Assembly: GCA_022376515.1 (NCBI GenBank)
Contig: WTXI01000162.1
Coordinates: 1 to 64,000 of the forward strand
Reading direction: 5' to 3'
DNA: 64,000 nucleotides
Origin: Lactifluus volemus
Taxonomy: Eukaryota; Basidiomycota; Agaricomycetes; Russulales; Russulaceae
Shown: piece by piece, positions 34,077 through 46,000 of the stretch
How positions within the stretch are numbered: the first letter of the stretch is position 1
How the letters are laid out: every line of letters begins with the position of its first letter
The notes under the pieces: model-generated
Database searches by the model: none
Seen by the model: only the letters and a program-made list of their open reading frames with translations
What the model was told of the DNA's origin: nothing
Position numbers and translations under genes: made by a program

Positions 34077-35243
34077 TTATAGTAGCGGTAGGCGTTGAGT
34101 TTGGGCTGGTGGTGTGGGGCAAACTGTGGGTATTCCCTGATGTATTGTTCAATGAATTCGATCTCCCGTGTGATGTCGGCGAGTTCGTCGAGAGTGGATT
34201 GGATAAAACGGAGGCGGTCTACTTCTTCCTGTAGATCCTGGATTTGTTGGCTGGTTTCAAGACGGATCTCTTCTTCGTTTTCTGTTAGAGACTGGGGGTC
34301 TACTCGTTCGTAGGGGTTTGGGTTAGGTGGTCGAGACGTTGCGTGAGGCTTTCTCGGCGATGGATAAGGATTCCTACTGCAAAGGTGATGATCCCTTCCG
34401 GGTCTGGGTGTGTGGAGAGGTGGATGAGGAGTAAGTCGAGGCTCTCTTCAACGTTGAAGAGTTCTACAATAGTCTCGTCAACGAGGGCAGTGGTATCCTC
34501 AGTCGATGGTGACGTCGGCTCTGTTGTATTCAAGGATATGTTGGAGGAAGAAGCGATATTGTTCGAGGAGGTGGATGGTGTTCTCAAAGAAGGTGACGAG
34601 TTCTGGTTCTTCTTCACGTAGAGAGGCGAAGAGCAGTAGGTTGGTATGGACCCACTCGAGTTCCAGACGGATATGGAAGATAAGGTCCCTTGGTTGGCTT
34701 TGCAAGCGACGGTTAAAGAGGTGAGGTCTAAGGTTTGCTCTGTCTAGGAGGGGAGTCCTTTCGGGTGCTTGCGGTCTTTCTGGGTGGTCGGGTGCGTGTG
34801 AGGGATCTATCTTTTGGTATGGTAACGGCAACGGTCTTCCTTGCAGAAACACTCGTGCTGGAGAGCGTGGATATGGGTGTAGTGGACCTTCTTTCCTGGT
34901 ATGAACTCGTGGAAGGCGTGGGTAGTATACGGTGGTCCTCGAAGTAGGGCTCGGAGGTCAAGGGTAGGAGGGGGAACGGGAGTGATGGGTTCTCGGGGGA
35001 GTCGAAGGGGTTTCCTTATACGTGGTATGATGACTAAGGGTGACTGGGGCCTTGGTAGGGCACAGGGTTCTTCCTCTGGGTGCGACGATGCGACGGGGTT
35101 CTTCCTCTTCCTTCACTTATATGGGCACGTAGCTCCTTTACAAGTGGAGGGTCGACTTGGGTAACAAGTGGGTGGACTTAGCTAGTGGCTTGAAGACCAA
35201 CTGAGGTCTTGTAGGGTTTAGGGTTGTTAGGAGACTTCGCTTT
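34077..35243 (-). other. Gypsy-B leader with overlapping open frames and no ATG
   Basis: Between the 5' LTR and the gag-pol frame the minus strand has long open stretches in changing frames. One ends HECFCKEDRCRYHTKR (about 34805). The next contains LELEWVHTNLLLFASLREEE and stops at 34499. The next contains TALVDETIVELFNVEESLDL and stops at 34300. The last has a coiled-coil-like stretch (TSQQIQDLQEEVDRLRF, EIEFIEQYIREYPQF) and overlaps the start of gag-pol, one frame back. None contains an ATG. They may be relics of one reading frame, spliced exons, or products of non-AUG initiation or frameshifting. Confidence 0.6.
35232..35242 (-). promoter_or_regulatory. Gypsy-B primer binding site, self-priming type
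   Basis: The minus strand just inside the 5' LTR reads AAGCGAAGTCT. It is perfectly complementary to AGACTTCGCTT at 35536-35526 in the LTR, the predicted 5' end of the RNA, as in Tf1, where the first 11 nucleotides of the mRNA prime reverse transcription. One base separates it from the LTR edge. Confidence 0.75.
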
Positions 35244-35822
35244 TGTCAAGGCTCAGAGGGGCCTTGGCGCACGACGTGTGCTTGGAGTAATACGAGGAGG
35301 GCTGAGCGTGGCAACTAGCCTCAGCACGACGAGGATTACTCGAGTTCTTCCCTTGGCTTTACTATAGAGGAGAGCGTCGCGCTGACGTATGCACTCTACT
35401 GTATTGTCAAAGGAGAGGTCAAGGGCAATCACAAGACGAGACTAAGTCTTGTATTGACGACGGTCAGGAGGTCTGACTTGAAGGGACAGAAAGGGAAGAA
35501 GGTTCAACTAGTCTGATTGCAGACGAAGCGAAGTCTAAGGAGACAAGCTACAGCGGACCGGTTTATATACTCCTAGGGTGTGATGCTGAGTCATAGAGTC
35601 CCAGGCATGTCACAGCGTGACATGCCTCCTAAATAATATATCGTAGATCGAGCGGAGAAACTACGGAGATCTACGGAGATACTTCGGAAAGATCCTGAGA
35701 TCTGTATCGTACATGGAAAGATCCGAAGATCCGTATTGTAGATTGTCTCGGAACAAAGCGAAAAAGATACCCACCGTCACGTGGGGTTAATACATAAGCA
35801 GATCACGTGCCAAACCGTAACA
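35244..35822 (-). repeat. Gypsy-B 5' LTR
   Basis: 579 bases, apparently identical to 26633-27211. It contains a TATA box (35562-35569, minus strand TATATAAA). Confidence 0.95.
35526..35569 (-). promoter_or_regulatory. Gypsy-B core promoter: TATA box and predicted RNA 5' end
   Basis: Minus-strand TATATAAA at 35569-35562. About 33 bases downstream is AGACTTCGCTT (35536-35526), the partner of the primer site. The spacing fits a Pol II TATA-driven start. The start itself is inferred. Confidence 0.65.
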
Positions 35823-35827
35823 CATGC

Positions 35828-38800
35828 GTCCCGTAGGCATCTGGCATGAGGGGTGGTACAAGTGGTGGAGGGGTGGTTGCCGCCGCAGTAGGGGCATTCG
35901 AGGTCATAGGGGGATGCGAGCGATGCGTCATCGCTGGCCGTGTCGTGGTCGTGATCAAGAGGGGGTGGTGAAGGGGTCTTTCCCTTGATGTCGGCTGGGG
36001 CTTTGCCGAGGTAACGCTGCTGCCATTTGGGGACTTGGCCAGGGAGCGTGATTCGTCCGGTCCGGAGACCGTAGTCAAAGTTATCTTCATAGTGAGGTGC
36101 GCCGGGGTTGGTGTAGTTGGGTACGTAATCGTCGTTTTCGGGGTGTTCCGTGGCCGGATCCTCGGGCCATTCGTCTTCAGTGTACTCGTCGTCTGCCTCA
36201 GCTGCGTCAGCTGGGCCCGTGGGACTTCCAGAGTCCCGGTCAGAAGGGGAAGAGGGGTATACGCCCTCCGAGTGCTCAACACTCTGTAACGCGATCGGGT
36301 CCAAGCCCTTCACGTGCTGCGATTGCTCCGCAGCGTAGCCCTTTGTTAACGCTGTGTGGTCAGAGGCGACTTTCCAGTCGCAGGACTTTGATGACCCAGG
36401 GCTCTCTGGGGCGGTTTCATCGCCGCTCTGCTTTGGTAACCCGGTGAGCTCCGGGGTACTCCGACAACGGCGTCCGCTATCGAGACCTTGTTCTGCTTTG
36501 TTAACCCAGGTAGCCTCTGGGTTACTCTGGAGATCGAGCCCATCGAGGGCAACGGTGAGAAATGGGTGGATGGGTGAGGACATGATGGTTTGGGAAGAGG
36601 ATGGTGATGGTTGGTGGTCAAGAGAGGACGGGCCTTTATACCCGTCGATTTCCGTGTATGGGGTTAAGAGCGATGCGTGGAAGACGTTGTGAATCTTCCA
36701 TTGCCGGGGGAGGTCTAGTTTGTACACGTAAGGCGAGACGACTTTGGTGATTGGAAATGGTCCGAATCGTTTTGGGCGCAACTTCTTGATCGGGTGTGAC
36801 AGGGGGAGGTTTGTTCCTTCAAGCCAGACTTGCTGGCCGAGCTTGAACGGTTTAAAGGTCCGTTGACCTTTCTTTCGTTCCGAATGCTTCTGCAACAGAA
36901 GCTGAGCCTTTCTAATGGCGCTTTGCGCCTGCTCCCGTAGGGTCTTCAGGTGGGTGGCTCGGTCTTCGAGCGCCGGTATATTTGTCTGTTCCAGGGGGTT
37001 TTCTCTGATTCTTGGGGTAAAGCCGAAGAGGAGGTCCGAGGGAGTGAAGCCAGTAGTGCTGCTTTGCCAGGTGTTATGAACGTACTGAGCCACGGGTAAC
37101 CAGGTGGCCCAGTCATTTTGCTGAAAGTTGCCGTAGATGCGCAAGTACTGTTCGAGCCACTGGTTAGTGCGCTCGGCCTGTCCGTCAGTCTGGGGGTGGT
37201 AAGCCGTGCTCAAGTTCTGGTCGATAGAGAGCCGCTTGCAGAGTGCCGTGGTAAACTTCGAGGTGAACCGGGTGTCTCGGTCCGAAATGACTCTTCAGGG
37301 GATGCCGAAGTAGGGGAAGACGTGCTGTGCGTAGAGTGCCGCGACTCCTTCAGAGTCGATTTTCTGGGTACAGGGGAGGAAGACAGCTGCCTTTGTGCAG
37401 TCGTGGTCGGTGATCGTCAAGATTGAGTCATATCCGTGGGACAGTGGGAGATCCACTATCAGGTCAAGGGCAATCGTCTCGAACAGTTGCGCGTTTGGTT
37501 TCGTAGTTATCGGATAAATCGGGACTTTGGGCTTTGTGGTACCGGCTTTCGTTTCTTGGCATTGGGGGCATCCTTTAACATATTGCGTGATGAACTGCTT
37601 CATGTCTGGCCACCAGAAGGTTTGTTGGACTGCGTAGAGGGTTTTTGAAATTCCGGGGTGCCCTGCCGTGATGTGATTGTGGTTTTCAGTTACCACCTCC
37701 CTTCTCAAGGCGTTGTTTGCCACAACAACGATCTTGCCTTGCCGTGTCCACAGGCCAGAGACAGCGCGTGAGAGTCCGTAAGGGGTGGTCCAGGTAGCGA
37801 TATCCGTAGGTCGAGCCCGTTGGCTCGCAAGAAGGCGCTCCTCCCAGAAGGAAGGAGGGGAAAGGGAGAGGGCCGCGACGTTGGCAAAGAGCTGGCTGGG
37901 CAGGACAATCTGTTGCTTATTGTCCCCCTGCCCGTTGTTGAAGTCTGGCCGCCGAGATAAATGGTCCGCCTTCATTGTGACGCCAGGTTTGTGGATGAGT
38001 ACCAGATTGTACTCAGCCAGTTCGGGTAGGTAGCGCGCTACGCGCCGGTTGATGTCGCGGGGGTGTCGGTAATACTGGAGGTTCTTGTGGTCCGTGTAAA
38101 CTTTGACAGGGTGCTTTGCACCCAACAGGATATGGCGCCAGCGTCTGAGGCCAAGCATGACGGCGAGCAACTCGCGGTCATGAACATTGTACCCACGCTC
38201 CGCGGGTGTCAAGGCGTGCGAATAGTAACTGATCGGATGGGGGAGTCCATCCGGGGTCCGTTGGAAAAGTATCGCGCCCGTCGCGAACTGCGAGGCGTCG
38301 ACTTCCAGTTCGAAAGGGCGGTCGTGGTCGGGCCTATTCAAGGCCATGTCTTTTTCGACAAGCGCAATCAAGCGCTTGACGGCGTTCCTCTCCTCTTCAC
38401 CCCATTTAAAGGGGGTGTTCTTCTTAAGGAGGTCCGTCAGGGGCCGAGCCACCTCCGCAAAGCCGGGGATAAAGGGGCGGTGATAGCCGAAAACACCGAG
38501 TGTGCTCCGCACACCGGATACCGAGCTCTGTTCCGTCGGCCATTCCAGTAGGCCGCGTTGTTTCGTGGGGTCCAGGTGTATCTTGCCGTTCTCAACTACT
38601 ATACCTAAGTAGTTGACGCGGGGTTTCTCAAAGTGGCACTTTGCCGCTTTGAGGAAAAACGATTCGTCTTCGAATCGTTGCAATACCTTGTGCACAATCG
38701 TCCTGTGCAAGGCAAGGTCGGCGGGGGTTCGGTTCGGCGTTGCAATGAGGAAGTCGTCCATATAGATGTGTATGTTGTCCGGGTACTGGTTTAGGAGGTC

Positions 38801-40231
38801 GCGGAAGGTCGTATGCATGCACCGCTGAAAGGTGCCGGGGGCATTTCTGAGGCCGAAGGGCATCACATTGGGTAGGTAAAGTCCGAAGGGGGTGATGAAG
38901 GCTGCCTTCCATCGGTCCTCAGGCTTGATCCGTATGTTGTTATATCCCCACCTGATGTCCAAGGTGGTGAATAGCTGCTTGCCGCTGAGTTGTTCCAGTA
39001 TAGTTTCGATCCGGGGGAGTGGGTACGTGTCTGGTATCGTCCACTCGTTGACTTTCCTGTAATCCTGTACAGGTCGTAGTTTGCCGTCCGATTTCTTGAC
39101 AAAGAAGAAGGGGGTCGCCCATGGCGAGTCACCTCGTTCGATGTAGCCGAGTTGTTCATTTTCGTTGATCCATTCCTTTGCAGCCTCCATTTCAATGGGG
39201 TTCAAAGGGTACATTTTGCCAGGTATGGTGGTCGGTGCTCCAGGTTTGAGCTTGATTTCGTGGTCGTCGATACGAGATGGGGGAAAGCGCCTTGCCCCAT
39301 CCTCCAAGAACACCTTGTAGTGTCCCGCGTATTCTCTGGGTAGCTCGTCTGATGTCTTTTCCTTGGGGGCGTCGATCGCCCATTGAGTAGCCATAGAGGT
39401 TTTGTTTACCTCTATACAGTGCGCCAGGTCAAGCGTCTTGACCTCTGAAGTAGCTGGGGGTGGAGAGTTTCGTGGTGCTGATATAGCCGTGATTCCTGAG
39501 GGGTACTGGGGAAAGATTCTTCTAAACTCCACGAGTTCAGGGTGGCTTGATGTATCCAGTTCCGGGAGTCCCTGTGTCGAGGCGCGGAGTTCGGCGATCT
39601 TGCTTTGCTTCCACTTCTTTTGGCACCTGTCGTGTTGGATAGATTCCCGTATGCTGGCGATTTTCTTGTGTTGCCATAGCGTCTCCACCTCGGAGACCTC
39701 GGTGTCTTTGGGAAGTCCGTTGGGGTGCTCCGGGAAGTATTCCTTCCATGTTTCGGTTCCAATCACTTCGGGTTCCAAAGTAAGGGCGTCATAAGCTAGT
39801 TTCTTGCGCCGATTCTCGTATCTTATGTCCGCCTCCCTAAGCCGTCGCCTAGCGTGGTTTTCTACTCCCAGAAAGCGAGCTCTGGAGAGTGCGCGGGTGG
39901 TTATTTCGACGGGGAGATCGTCCCAAGTCATGTTTGTCCAATTGATGTACAGGTTGAAAGCTTTGAGCCAGGTAAATCCGAAAATTACGCGGTCCCTTCC
40001 CAGGTTCGCGACAAGGAATAACAGTTCCTCGCTCTTGCTTCCTCAGGTAACGTGTAGTACGACGTACTTTTTGACCGCACCATCTCGGTTATGTGTTCCG
40101 TCCACATTGGTGACTTGTACCGGTATCGGGAGTGTCTTGGTGGCAATTCCCCATCGCTCAACTGTCCTTTGGTCGATGAAGTTTTCGCTTGCTCCACTGT
40201 CAATGAGGGCTGCTTCCCCGACCGCCCCACG
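35828..40231 (-). pseudogene. Gypsy-A Pol region (protease to C-terminal extension), two stop codons
   Basis: A single minus-strand frame from the hAT junction: protease (AALIDSGASENF), reverse transcriptase (YMDD near 38760), RNase H (ELEVDASQFATGAIL), integrase zinc finger (HNHITAGHPG) and DDE core (YHPQTDGQAERTNQ, about 37200), then a C-terminal region with ECPYCGGNHPSTTC. It is very similar to Gypsy-B, but TGA codons occur at 40045-40043 and 37297-37295 where Gypsy-B has CGA (Arg) and AAG (Lys). The chromodomain is missing: the sequence passes from LLTPYTE straight to IDGYKGP (about 36650). Gypsy-B inserted in the last 40 codons. Confidence 0.92.
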
Positions 40232-40440
40232 TAGTGTTGCGGCAGCTTGCGGCTATTGGCAGCTTAGCCGAGAGCCGGAGCCGGCTTATCCTTAGCCGTA
40301 CGGAGCCGAGCACCTGTCAAGCCCCCATTTTAGTTAGCTTGTGGGAGCTTCCAATCACGGCTACAGGCGTGAGAAGCCATTGGCTAAGCCATGGCGGTTC
40401 GTGCCTCCCCGTTGCCCAACCAACCCGCCTCCCAGACACC
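40232..40440. repeat. hAT left terminal inverted repeat and subterminal AGCC motifs
   Basis: TAGTGTTGCGG is followed by clustered AGCCG/GGCTT motifs (agccgagagccggagccggc near 40266). Similar motif clusters occur at the right end, 47800-47985. Confidence 0.85.
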
Positions 40441-40448
40441 AGCCACCA

Positions 40449-42711
40449 ATGAGCATCACACCTCCTCGCTCAGCCAATTCGCTGCTTGCTCCTGGCACTC
40501 CAATACACACTCGCAGTTCGACTACTGGATGCCTCAACAAAGAACATCTCACACGAGACAAGATCTTTCAAGCATTATCAGCAGAAATAGCTCCTTTCTT
40601 CCTTGGTCCCATGCCTCCTACAGAGTTTCTCTCCACTTTCCTTCCGAGTTCGGAACCTTCGAGTTCTGTATCGGGTATATTTGATGAACTAGGCAACACG
40701 GCGGATGAGGCTCAGATGTACCCAATATTTGTAAGTTATCGAGTGCTCTCTGAGCTTTAGGTATAGAACACTGAAGGGAAACCATCAGGTTGCAGCTGTT
40801 CAGCAACACGTCAAAAGGCTCTGGATCCGTGATACAGCAAACAAAAGTGACATAGCCGTTACCAAGTACAACGTTTCCTTCTCACCCGACTGCACTGTTT
40901 ACGCCAAAGAACACCATAAAGTCATCACAGTTGATTCTCACCTCAGCGATATCTTTATCGAATTCAAGCACAACCAAGTGGATGATCCCTTTCTCCCTAA
41001 TCCAAGGCTTCAATCACATTCTAATCCGCTCATGCGTGAAAATGCAAAGGGACTCAAAACAGCCGGTCAGATTGCTACATACGCGGCTTTGCAACTAGAC
41101 TCTCAGTATTGCACGCACATTTTCAGTGTCCTCATTATGAAGACTTATGCACGGCTCATACGATGGGATCGGAGTGGTGCAATTGTCACCGGGCCAATCT
41201 ATTATGCAGAAGATTCCGCGCTATTGGACTTTTTCACCCGTTATGATCAAGCGGACAGAGCGACGCGAGGACATGACGACACCGTTCGCAGAGCCTCAGT
41301 AGACGAGACTGAGAAAGCTTGCCTCGCTGACGACAAATTCAAGAATCAGGAACTCCTTGTCGTCGCCGTCCCTCGAGTAGTCGTGCCACCACGCCTTGGC
41401 TACTACGTTATCACACCGCCCATAGCCCGGCCTCACATGCCTTTTGGTCGTGCGACCCGCACCTCAATCGCTTATGACATCGAATATGGCCGCATCGTCT
41501 TCTTCAAGGATTCGTGGAGGGTCGACCTCGAGGGAATGCTGAAGGAAGGTGATATCTACGTGGAACTGAATCGAGCGAATATACCCAATATCCCTCACTG
41601 CTCAGCCTTCGGTGACGTGAATGGTCATACCACGCACACCCACCAATATGTCAATGCGGAGTGGGTACCGCGGTCTAAGTTTCAAGTTGAAAACGCATTC
41701 ACTCGTCATACTCATCATCGATTAATCTTGAATGATATCGGTGAATCGTTGGAAACCTTCAAAACCAGTAAAGACCTGGTACAGGGCATTTTTGCAGCTT
41801 TGCAAGGTGCGTATCTGACCCCCCCTATCTGTTATGACTACCAACTGACCATTTTCTAGCTCATGAAGCCGCTTTTCAGAGATGTTACATCCTTCATCGT
41901 GACATTAGCTCGAATAATATACTATTGACTCCGAACAAAGGTGGACTTCTCATCGACTGGGACCTCTGCAAAAGAGTTGATTCGAGTGATTCATCACCTG
42001 GAGGTGCTCGCCAGTTCACCCGTACAGTACGTTACCACAATTTCCCAATGTGTGTTTCTTGACGATAGTTGGCAGGGTACATGGCGGTTTATGGCAGCGG
42101 ACATTGTCGAGGACCCCACAATTCATCAAACATTTGTCCATGACATCGAGTCCACTTTCTTCGTCCTGCTATGGATGGCTATCAACTACGTCAAATCCGA
42201 CTGGGACATAACGAAACGATCGTCCGAGCTTGGCATTATATTTGATCCACCTGTTTATGGAGATTCCGGAGGATCCACCAAGTCCCGCTTCATGCGCGGT
42301 GATTTCGACTCGGACTTGCCCAGATTTGTCAATAACCCACCTCTCACCGGTCTGTTGATCGAGCTGAGGTCTTTGCTTTCTCACCGTCATTACAAACAGC
42401 CCCAGCCCGTGATGGGCCACAACGAGAATCCCGAGAAGTTTAAGAAGCGTCTCGAACGTCACACTGAGCATGAAACGGGCATGAAAAGCCTCGAGAACTA
42501 CGATGCCATCATCGATTGTTTTAAGAGGTCCATCGAAGCCCTGGATTGGCCGCCCGGGGACTCCGCCGAAAAGCAGGCGGTTATCCTCTCGCAAGCAGAG
42601 CGGTATGATTTACTTTCGAGTTCCAAGAGATGTCGGGATGCTGCTCCGGAAGGTGAAGCGTCATCGCGGAAGCGAGCCAACATCAAATCGAGTCCTTTTG
42701 AATCGATATGA
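40449..42711 (+). CDS. FunK1-type protein kinase carried by the hAT element
   Basis: ATG at 40449. Introns are visible at 40731-40788, near 41806-41859 and near 42030-42078, all with GT..AG and readable joins. The N-terminal half carries conserved FunK1-like stretches, and the kinase core shows ILHRDISSNNILL (catalytic HRD with the loop Asn kept), GLLIDWDLC (DWD in place of DFG) and GTWRFMAADI (activation-segment end). It ends in a basic tail (SSRKRANIKSSPF) that could act as a nuclear signal. FunK1 kinases are a fungal-specific, expanded family with mostly unknown substrates. The gene lies inside transposon ends and on the same strand as the transposase. No stop or frameshift was seen, so it is probably functional. 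Confidence 0.85.
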
Positions 42712-42905
42712 CTCGGATTTCATCATTTGTATGTGTACTCTTATGTCTTGGACCATGGTGTATGCCATGTTTCTATCTTACGCTTCAGGGTAGTGTACAA
42801 CGTCCGAATAGTTCGGGCTCGGGCTTTACGTCTACACCCGTACTAAATGTTGAACTCTATTTACATGAATTCCATCTTTTGTAAACGACCGCGTGCTGCC
42901 TGAAG

Positions 42906-42977
42906 GTTCAACGTTCAACGTTCAACATTCAACGTTCAACGACCTCAGCGCCTTCAGTGACCCCTCACTGATATATA
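42906..42977 (+). promoter_or_regulatory. GTTCAAC x5 and TATA box upstream of the hAT transposase
   Basis: Five contiguous 7-base units (GTTCAAC x3, ATTCAAC, GTTCAAC) at 42906-42940 are followed by ATATATAG at 42971, 39 bases before the transposase ATG at 43016. The repeats could be regulatory or transposase-binding sites; that is inferred. Confidence 0.6.
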
Positions 42978-43015
42978 GTGACTGCATTTCTTCCCTTCCT
43001 CACCTCGGACACCTC

Positions 43016-46000
43016 ATGCCTCCCCGTGTCCCCAGGGCCTCGAAGGCCAAAGTCGTCAATGATATCCCCTCAGACCTACCGGAAGGTTCATCTCCTGCAG
43101 CTCAAGTGCCCTCTCGTCCATCAACTCGGCGTGCTTATTCTCGTGTACGTGTGTACCATCCATACACTGAAGGTTCTAGCTCTGAGCCACTGACTACATC
43201 GTCGTCATCATCATCGCCGTTGTCGTCCAGTCTACCACTACGAAGACCCAAGTTGTCGATAATGTCCCTCAGGAAGGCTTTCGTGAGCATGAGCCTGCTG
43301 TGCCCCGAGCCACTCGTCCGTCCAAGCCTACTTGCAGGGGCCGGCGTCCTCGTGTAATGGTGAGTTTCTTACGCTCCTACATTGAGGGTTCTAGCTCTGA
43401 CAATCGTGAGTACTAAGCCTGTTGCAGATGACGATCGTGAAGAAATCCAGTTACCTGACAACGATAGCGATAGCGAGTCCGATGGTCCCCCAGCTCAACC
43501 AACACTTGATCATTCAAACGGACTTCTTTCTCAATCTAACACACTTTGCACGGATACCGTCGACACCAACTCTGAGCTTCCAAATACTGATACGGATATG
43601 GCATTCTTTTTCACTGAATTTGTTAACGATGAAGGTGAGACGATGAGGCGATGCAATGCTTGTTTGTAAGTAACGCGTCCTTTGTCATTGGTGTGATTTG
43701 ACAGAACAACTTGAACAGGCTGGAGGGCCTTAGTGAAGAAAAGGCATCTTCCTATGGCCCGAACACGGGTAATACTAACCTTCGGAGACACCTGGACAAC
43801 AAACATAACGTCATGTATTGTGAAGCTCGCGAGAAGTACAAATGGCCTATCTTCAAGTCTCTCGAGCACCAGGACAAGGGAGGCGTCAAGAAAGACTCAC
43901 CTGGGCGCCAGCTTCCGGCCTATACTCCGGACGTATTCATCCGATACCTTGCTCGCTGGATCGTTGCAGATGACCAGGTGAGCGTTGTCCTGTCTCACTT
44001 CCGTTAGTAGCTTATATCTCAAACTTAGTCATTTCGCGTTGTCGATTGCCTCGAATTTCGTGATATTTGCTATGTTCTGCGACCTGAACTTAGCACCATC
44101 CCACATCGCGACAAAATGCGCGAACGAATTACTATTGAATGGGCAAATGCGTTCAAGAATTTGCGTAATGAACTCGCTGTTAGTCATTTCCTTTGATGAC
44201 AGGAGCACTGACCCATTACTCCAAATAGAGGTCGTGCGGTCGGATAAGTTTCACCGCCGATATCTGGTCAAGTGCAGACTTGACGCCATATCTCGCTCTA
44301 ACATCGCACTGGATTTCTCGGGAGAACAATATTCTTGTTTTGAAAGCTGCTCTAATCGGCTTTCACCACCTTCCTGATGCACATACGGGTAAAAATATCG
44401 CTCATGCCATCCTATCTCTTATCGATCGTGCTCAGATTGACCCGCTCAAGGTATGTGACCGTATATTAAACCGAGAGCTTTACTTAAATGACTAGATCGG
44501 TCATTTCACTCTTGACAACGCCGCAAATAATGGGACCGCCATGGAAGAGCTGCAAGAATTATTACGCGTCGAGCGTGACGTTGCATTCGATCATCGCAAT
44601 CATCGCATCATGTGTTTCCCACACATTGTTAACATCTGCACTGGCCACATCATCGCCGCAAGTACTCAAGACGATGAGTTTGACCCTCTGCAGGACGATC
44701 CTATCAAACGTGTTGCAGACTTTATCCGCTACATACGGTCATCGTACTCCAGAAGGGAATCGTTTGCGCGTAGTGTCAAGCTTTGCATCGACGATAACCC
44801 CGAGTTAGAAAAAAATCATCCCGAGTTGAATTCTCCCGAGACAAAGATGGGACGGCCACTAGAACTCAAGCTGCATGTCAAGACTCGATGGGATTCTGTC
44901 TACCTGATGATCCGGCGTTTTCGTTTCCTGAGGAAGGTGAGTACACACGTTCGAACTTCGAACGAAACTGTCGGCACTGACCCTAGGTATTCAGGCTGTA
45001 GATACGTACTTCGCGAATAATCCGTCGATCGAATCTATGAAGCTAAGCGCTACTGAGTGGGACCACCTAGAGCACATAGAATGTGTTCTAGAGGTATGTT
45101 CCCAAATACTCTTTTCGTGTCACGTTGATGATCATTGGTCAATCTTTACAGGCTGCGCATATAGTTTTGCAAACTATGTCGTCTGAATCGACGCCAGTCT
45201 TGTGTGGTGCCATCGCCAGTTTCGAACTTCTCATGACTACGTGGGAAAAACTCGGTGCTACATACTCAGAAGTAAAGCACTGGACAGATATTGGTTTGTT
45301 CTGGGCGCGGAAATATTACAAGCGGATGGACGACACTCATGCGTACATCATCACCTTGGGTAGGTTCCCTGATTTACCGGGGTCGGGACAGTTGCTGAAT
45401 CGCTTCATAGTTCTCGATCCTGCCACACGCTTCTCGTGGATCCAGCGCGAGTGGGAGAAAAAATATATAGATCTGGCTAGAAAAGTCATGTTCGATCTGG
45501 TAATATTTACCTGCAGGCTCTAGCTGCACTCTGACATTCACTATTTATCGTAGATGCGTGAGTATCGCGCCAAGAAGCCGTCAATTGTGGAATCCGCCCA
45601 ACCCCCCAAGCTTCCATCGTACGCGATGACGTCGACACGCTTCCAACTCCACGATCATCCCATACACCCCAGATCTGATGGCCCGGCATCGACGTGGAGC
45701 GTCGAAGACGAATTCACAAAGTACACTTCGAGTCCCTTGACCACGGAAAACACCAATATCCTGACATTCTGGGAGGTACGTAAATGTTATTGCTTAATTT
45801 TCAAATTTACAACTCATGCTTACCGCTAAGGCCCACAAGTCTGAATTCCCTACTCTCTTTGCTATAGCCATGGACTACCTCCCCATTCAAGCATCTTCTG
45901 TTCCAAGCGAACGAGTTTTTTCGTTAGCTGGGGATACCGATACCAAGAAGCGAAACCGGATCACCCCAGCCCTCATGGAGGCGTTGCAGATGCTAAAATT

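Larger units (their letters stand above)
26633..35822 (-). mobile_element. Gypsy-B: complete Ty3/Gypsy chromovirus-type retrotransposon, 9190 bp
   Basis: Minus orientation. LTRs of 579 bases (26633-27211 and 35244-35822) appear identical. The target duplication is CATGC (26628-26632, 35823-35827). One long gag-pol frame, a 1.2-1.3-kb leader, a primer site and a purine tract are all present. It lies in the 3' coding region of Gypsy-A and is the youngest insertion that can be dated here. It looks structurally able to move, subject to the unusual lack of an early AUG. Confidence 0.95.

Noticed and set aside
34728..34961. Leader frame rich in Ser/Thr/Arg as an independent protein
   Set aside because: No ATG and no sequence similarity seen in Gypsy-A, so not called as a gene. 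Treated with the other leader frames.
40361..40561. Minus-strand open frame at the left of the hAT
   Set aside because: Antisense to the first FunK1 exon, with no recognisable content.
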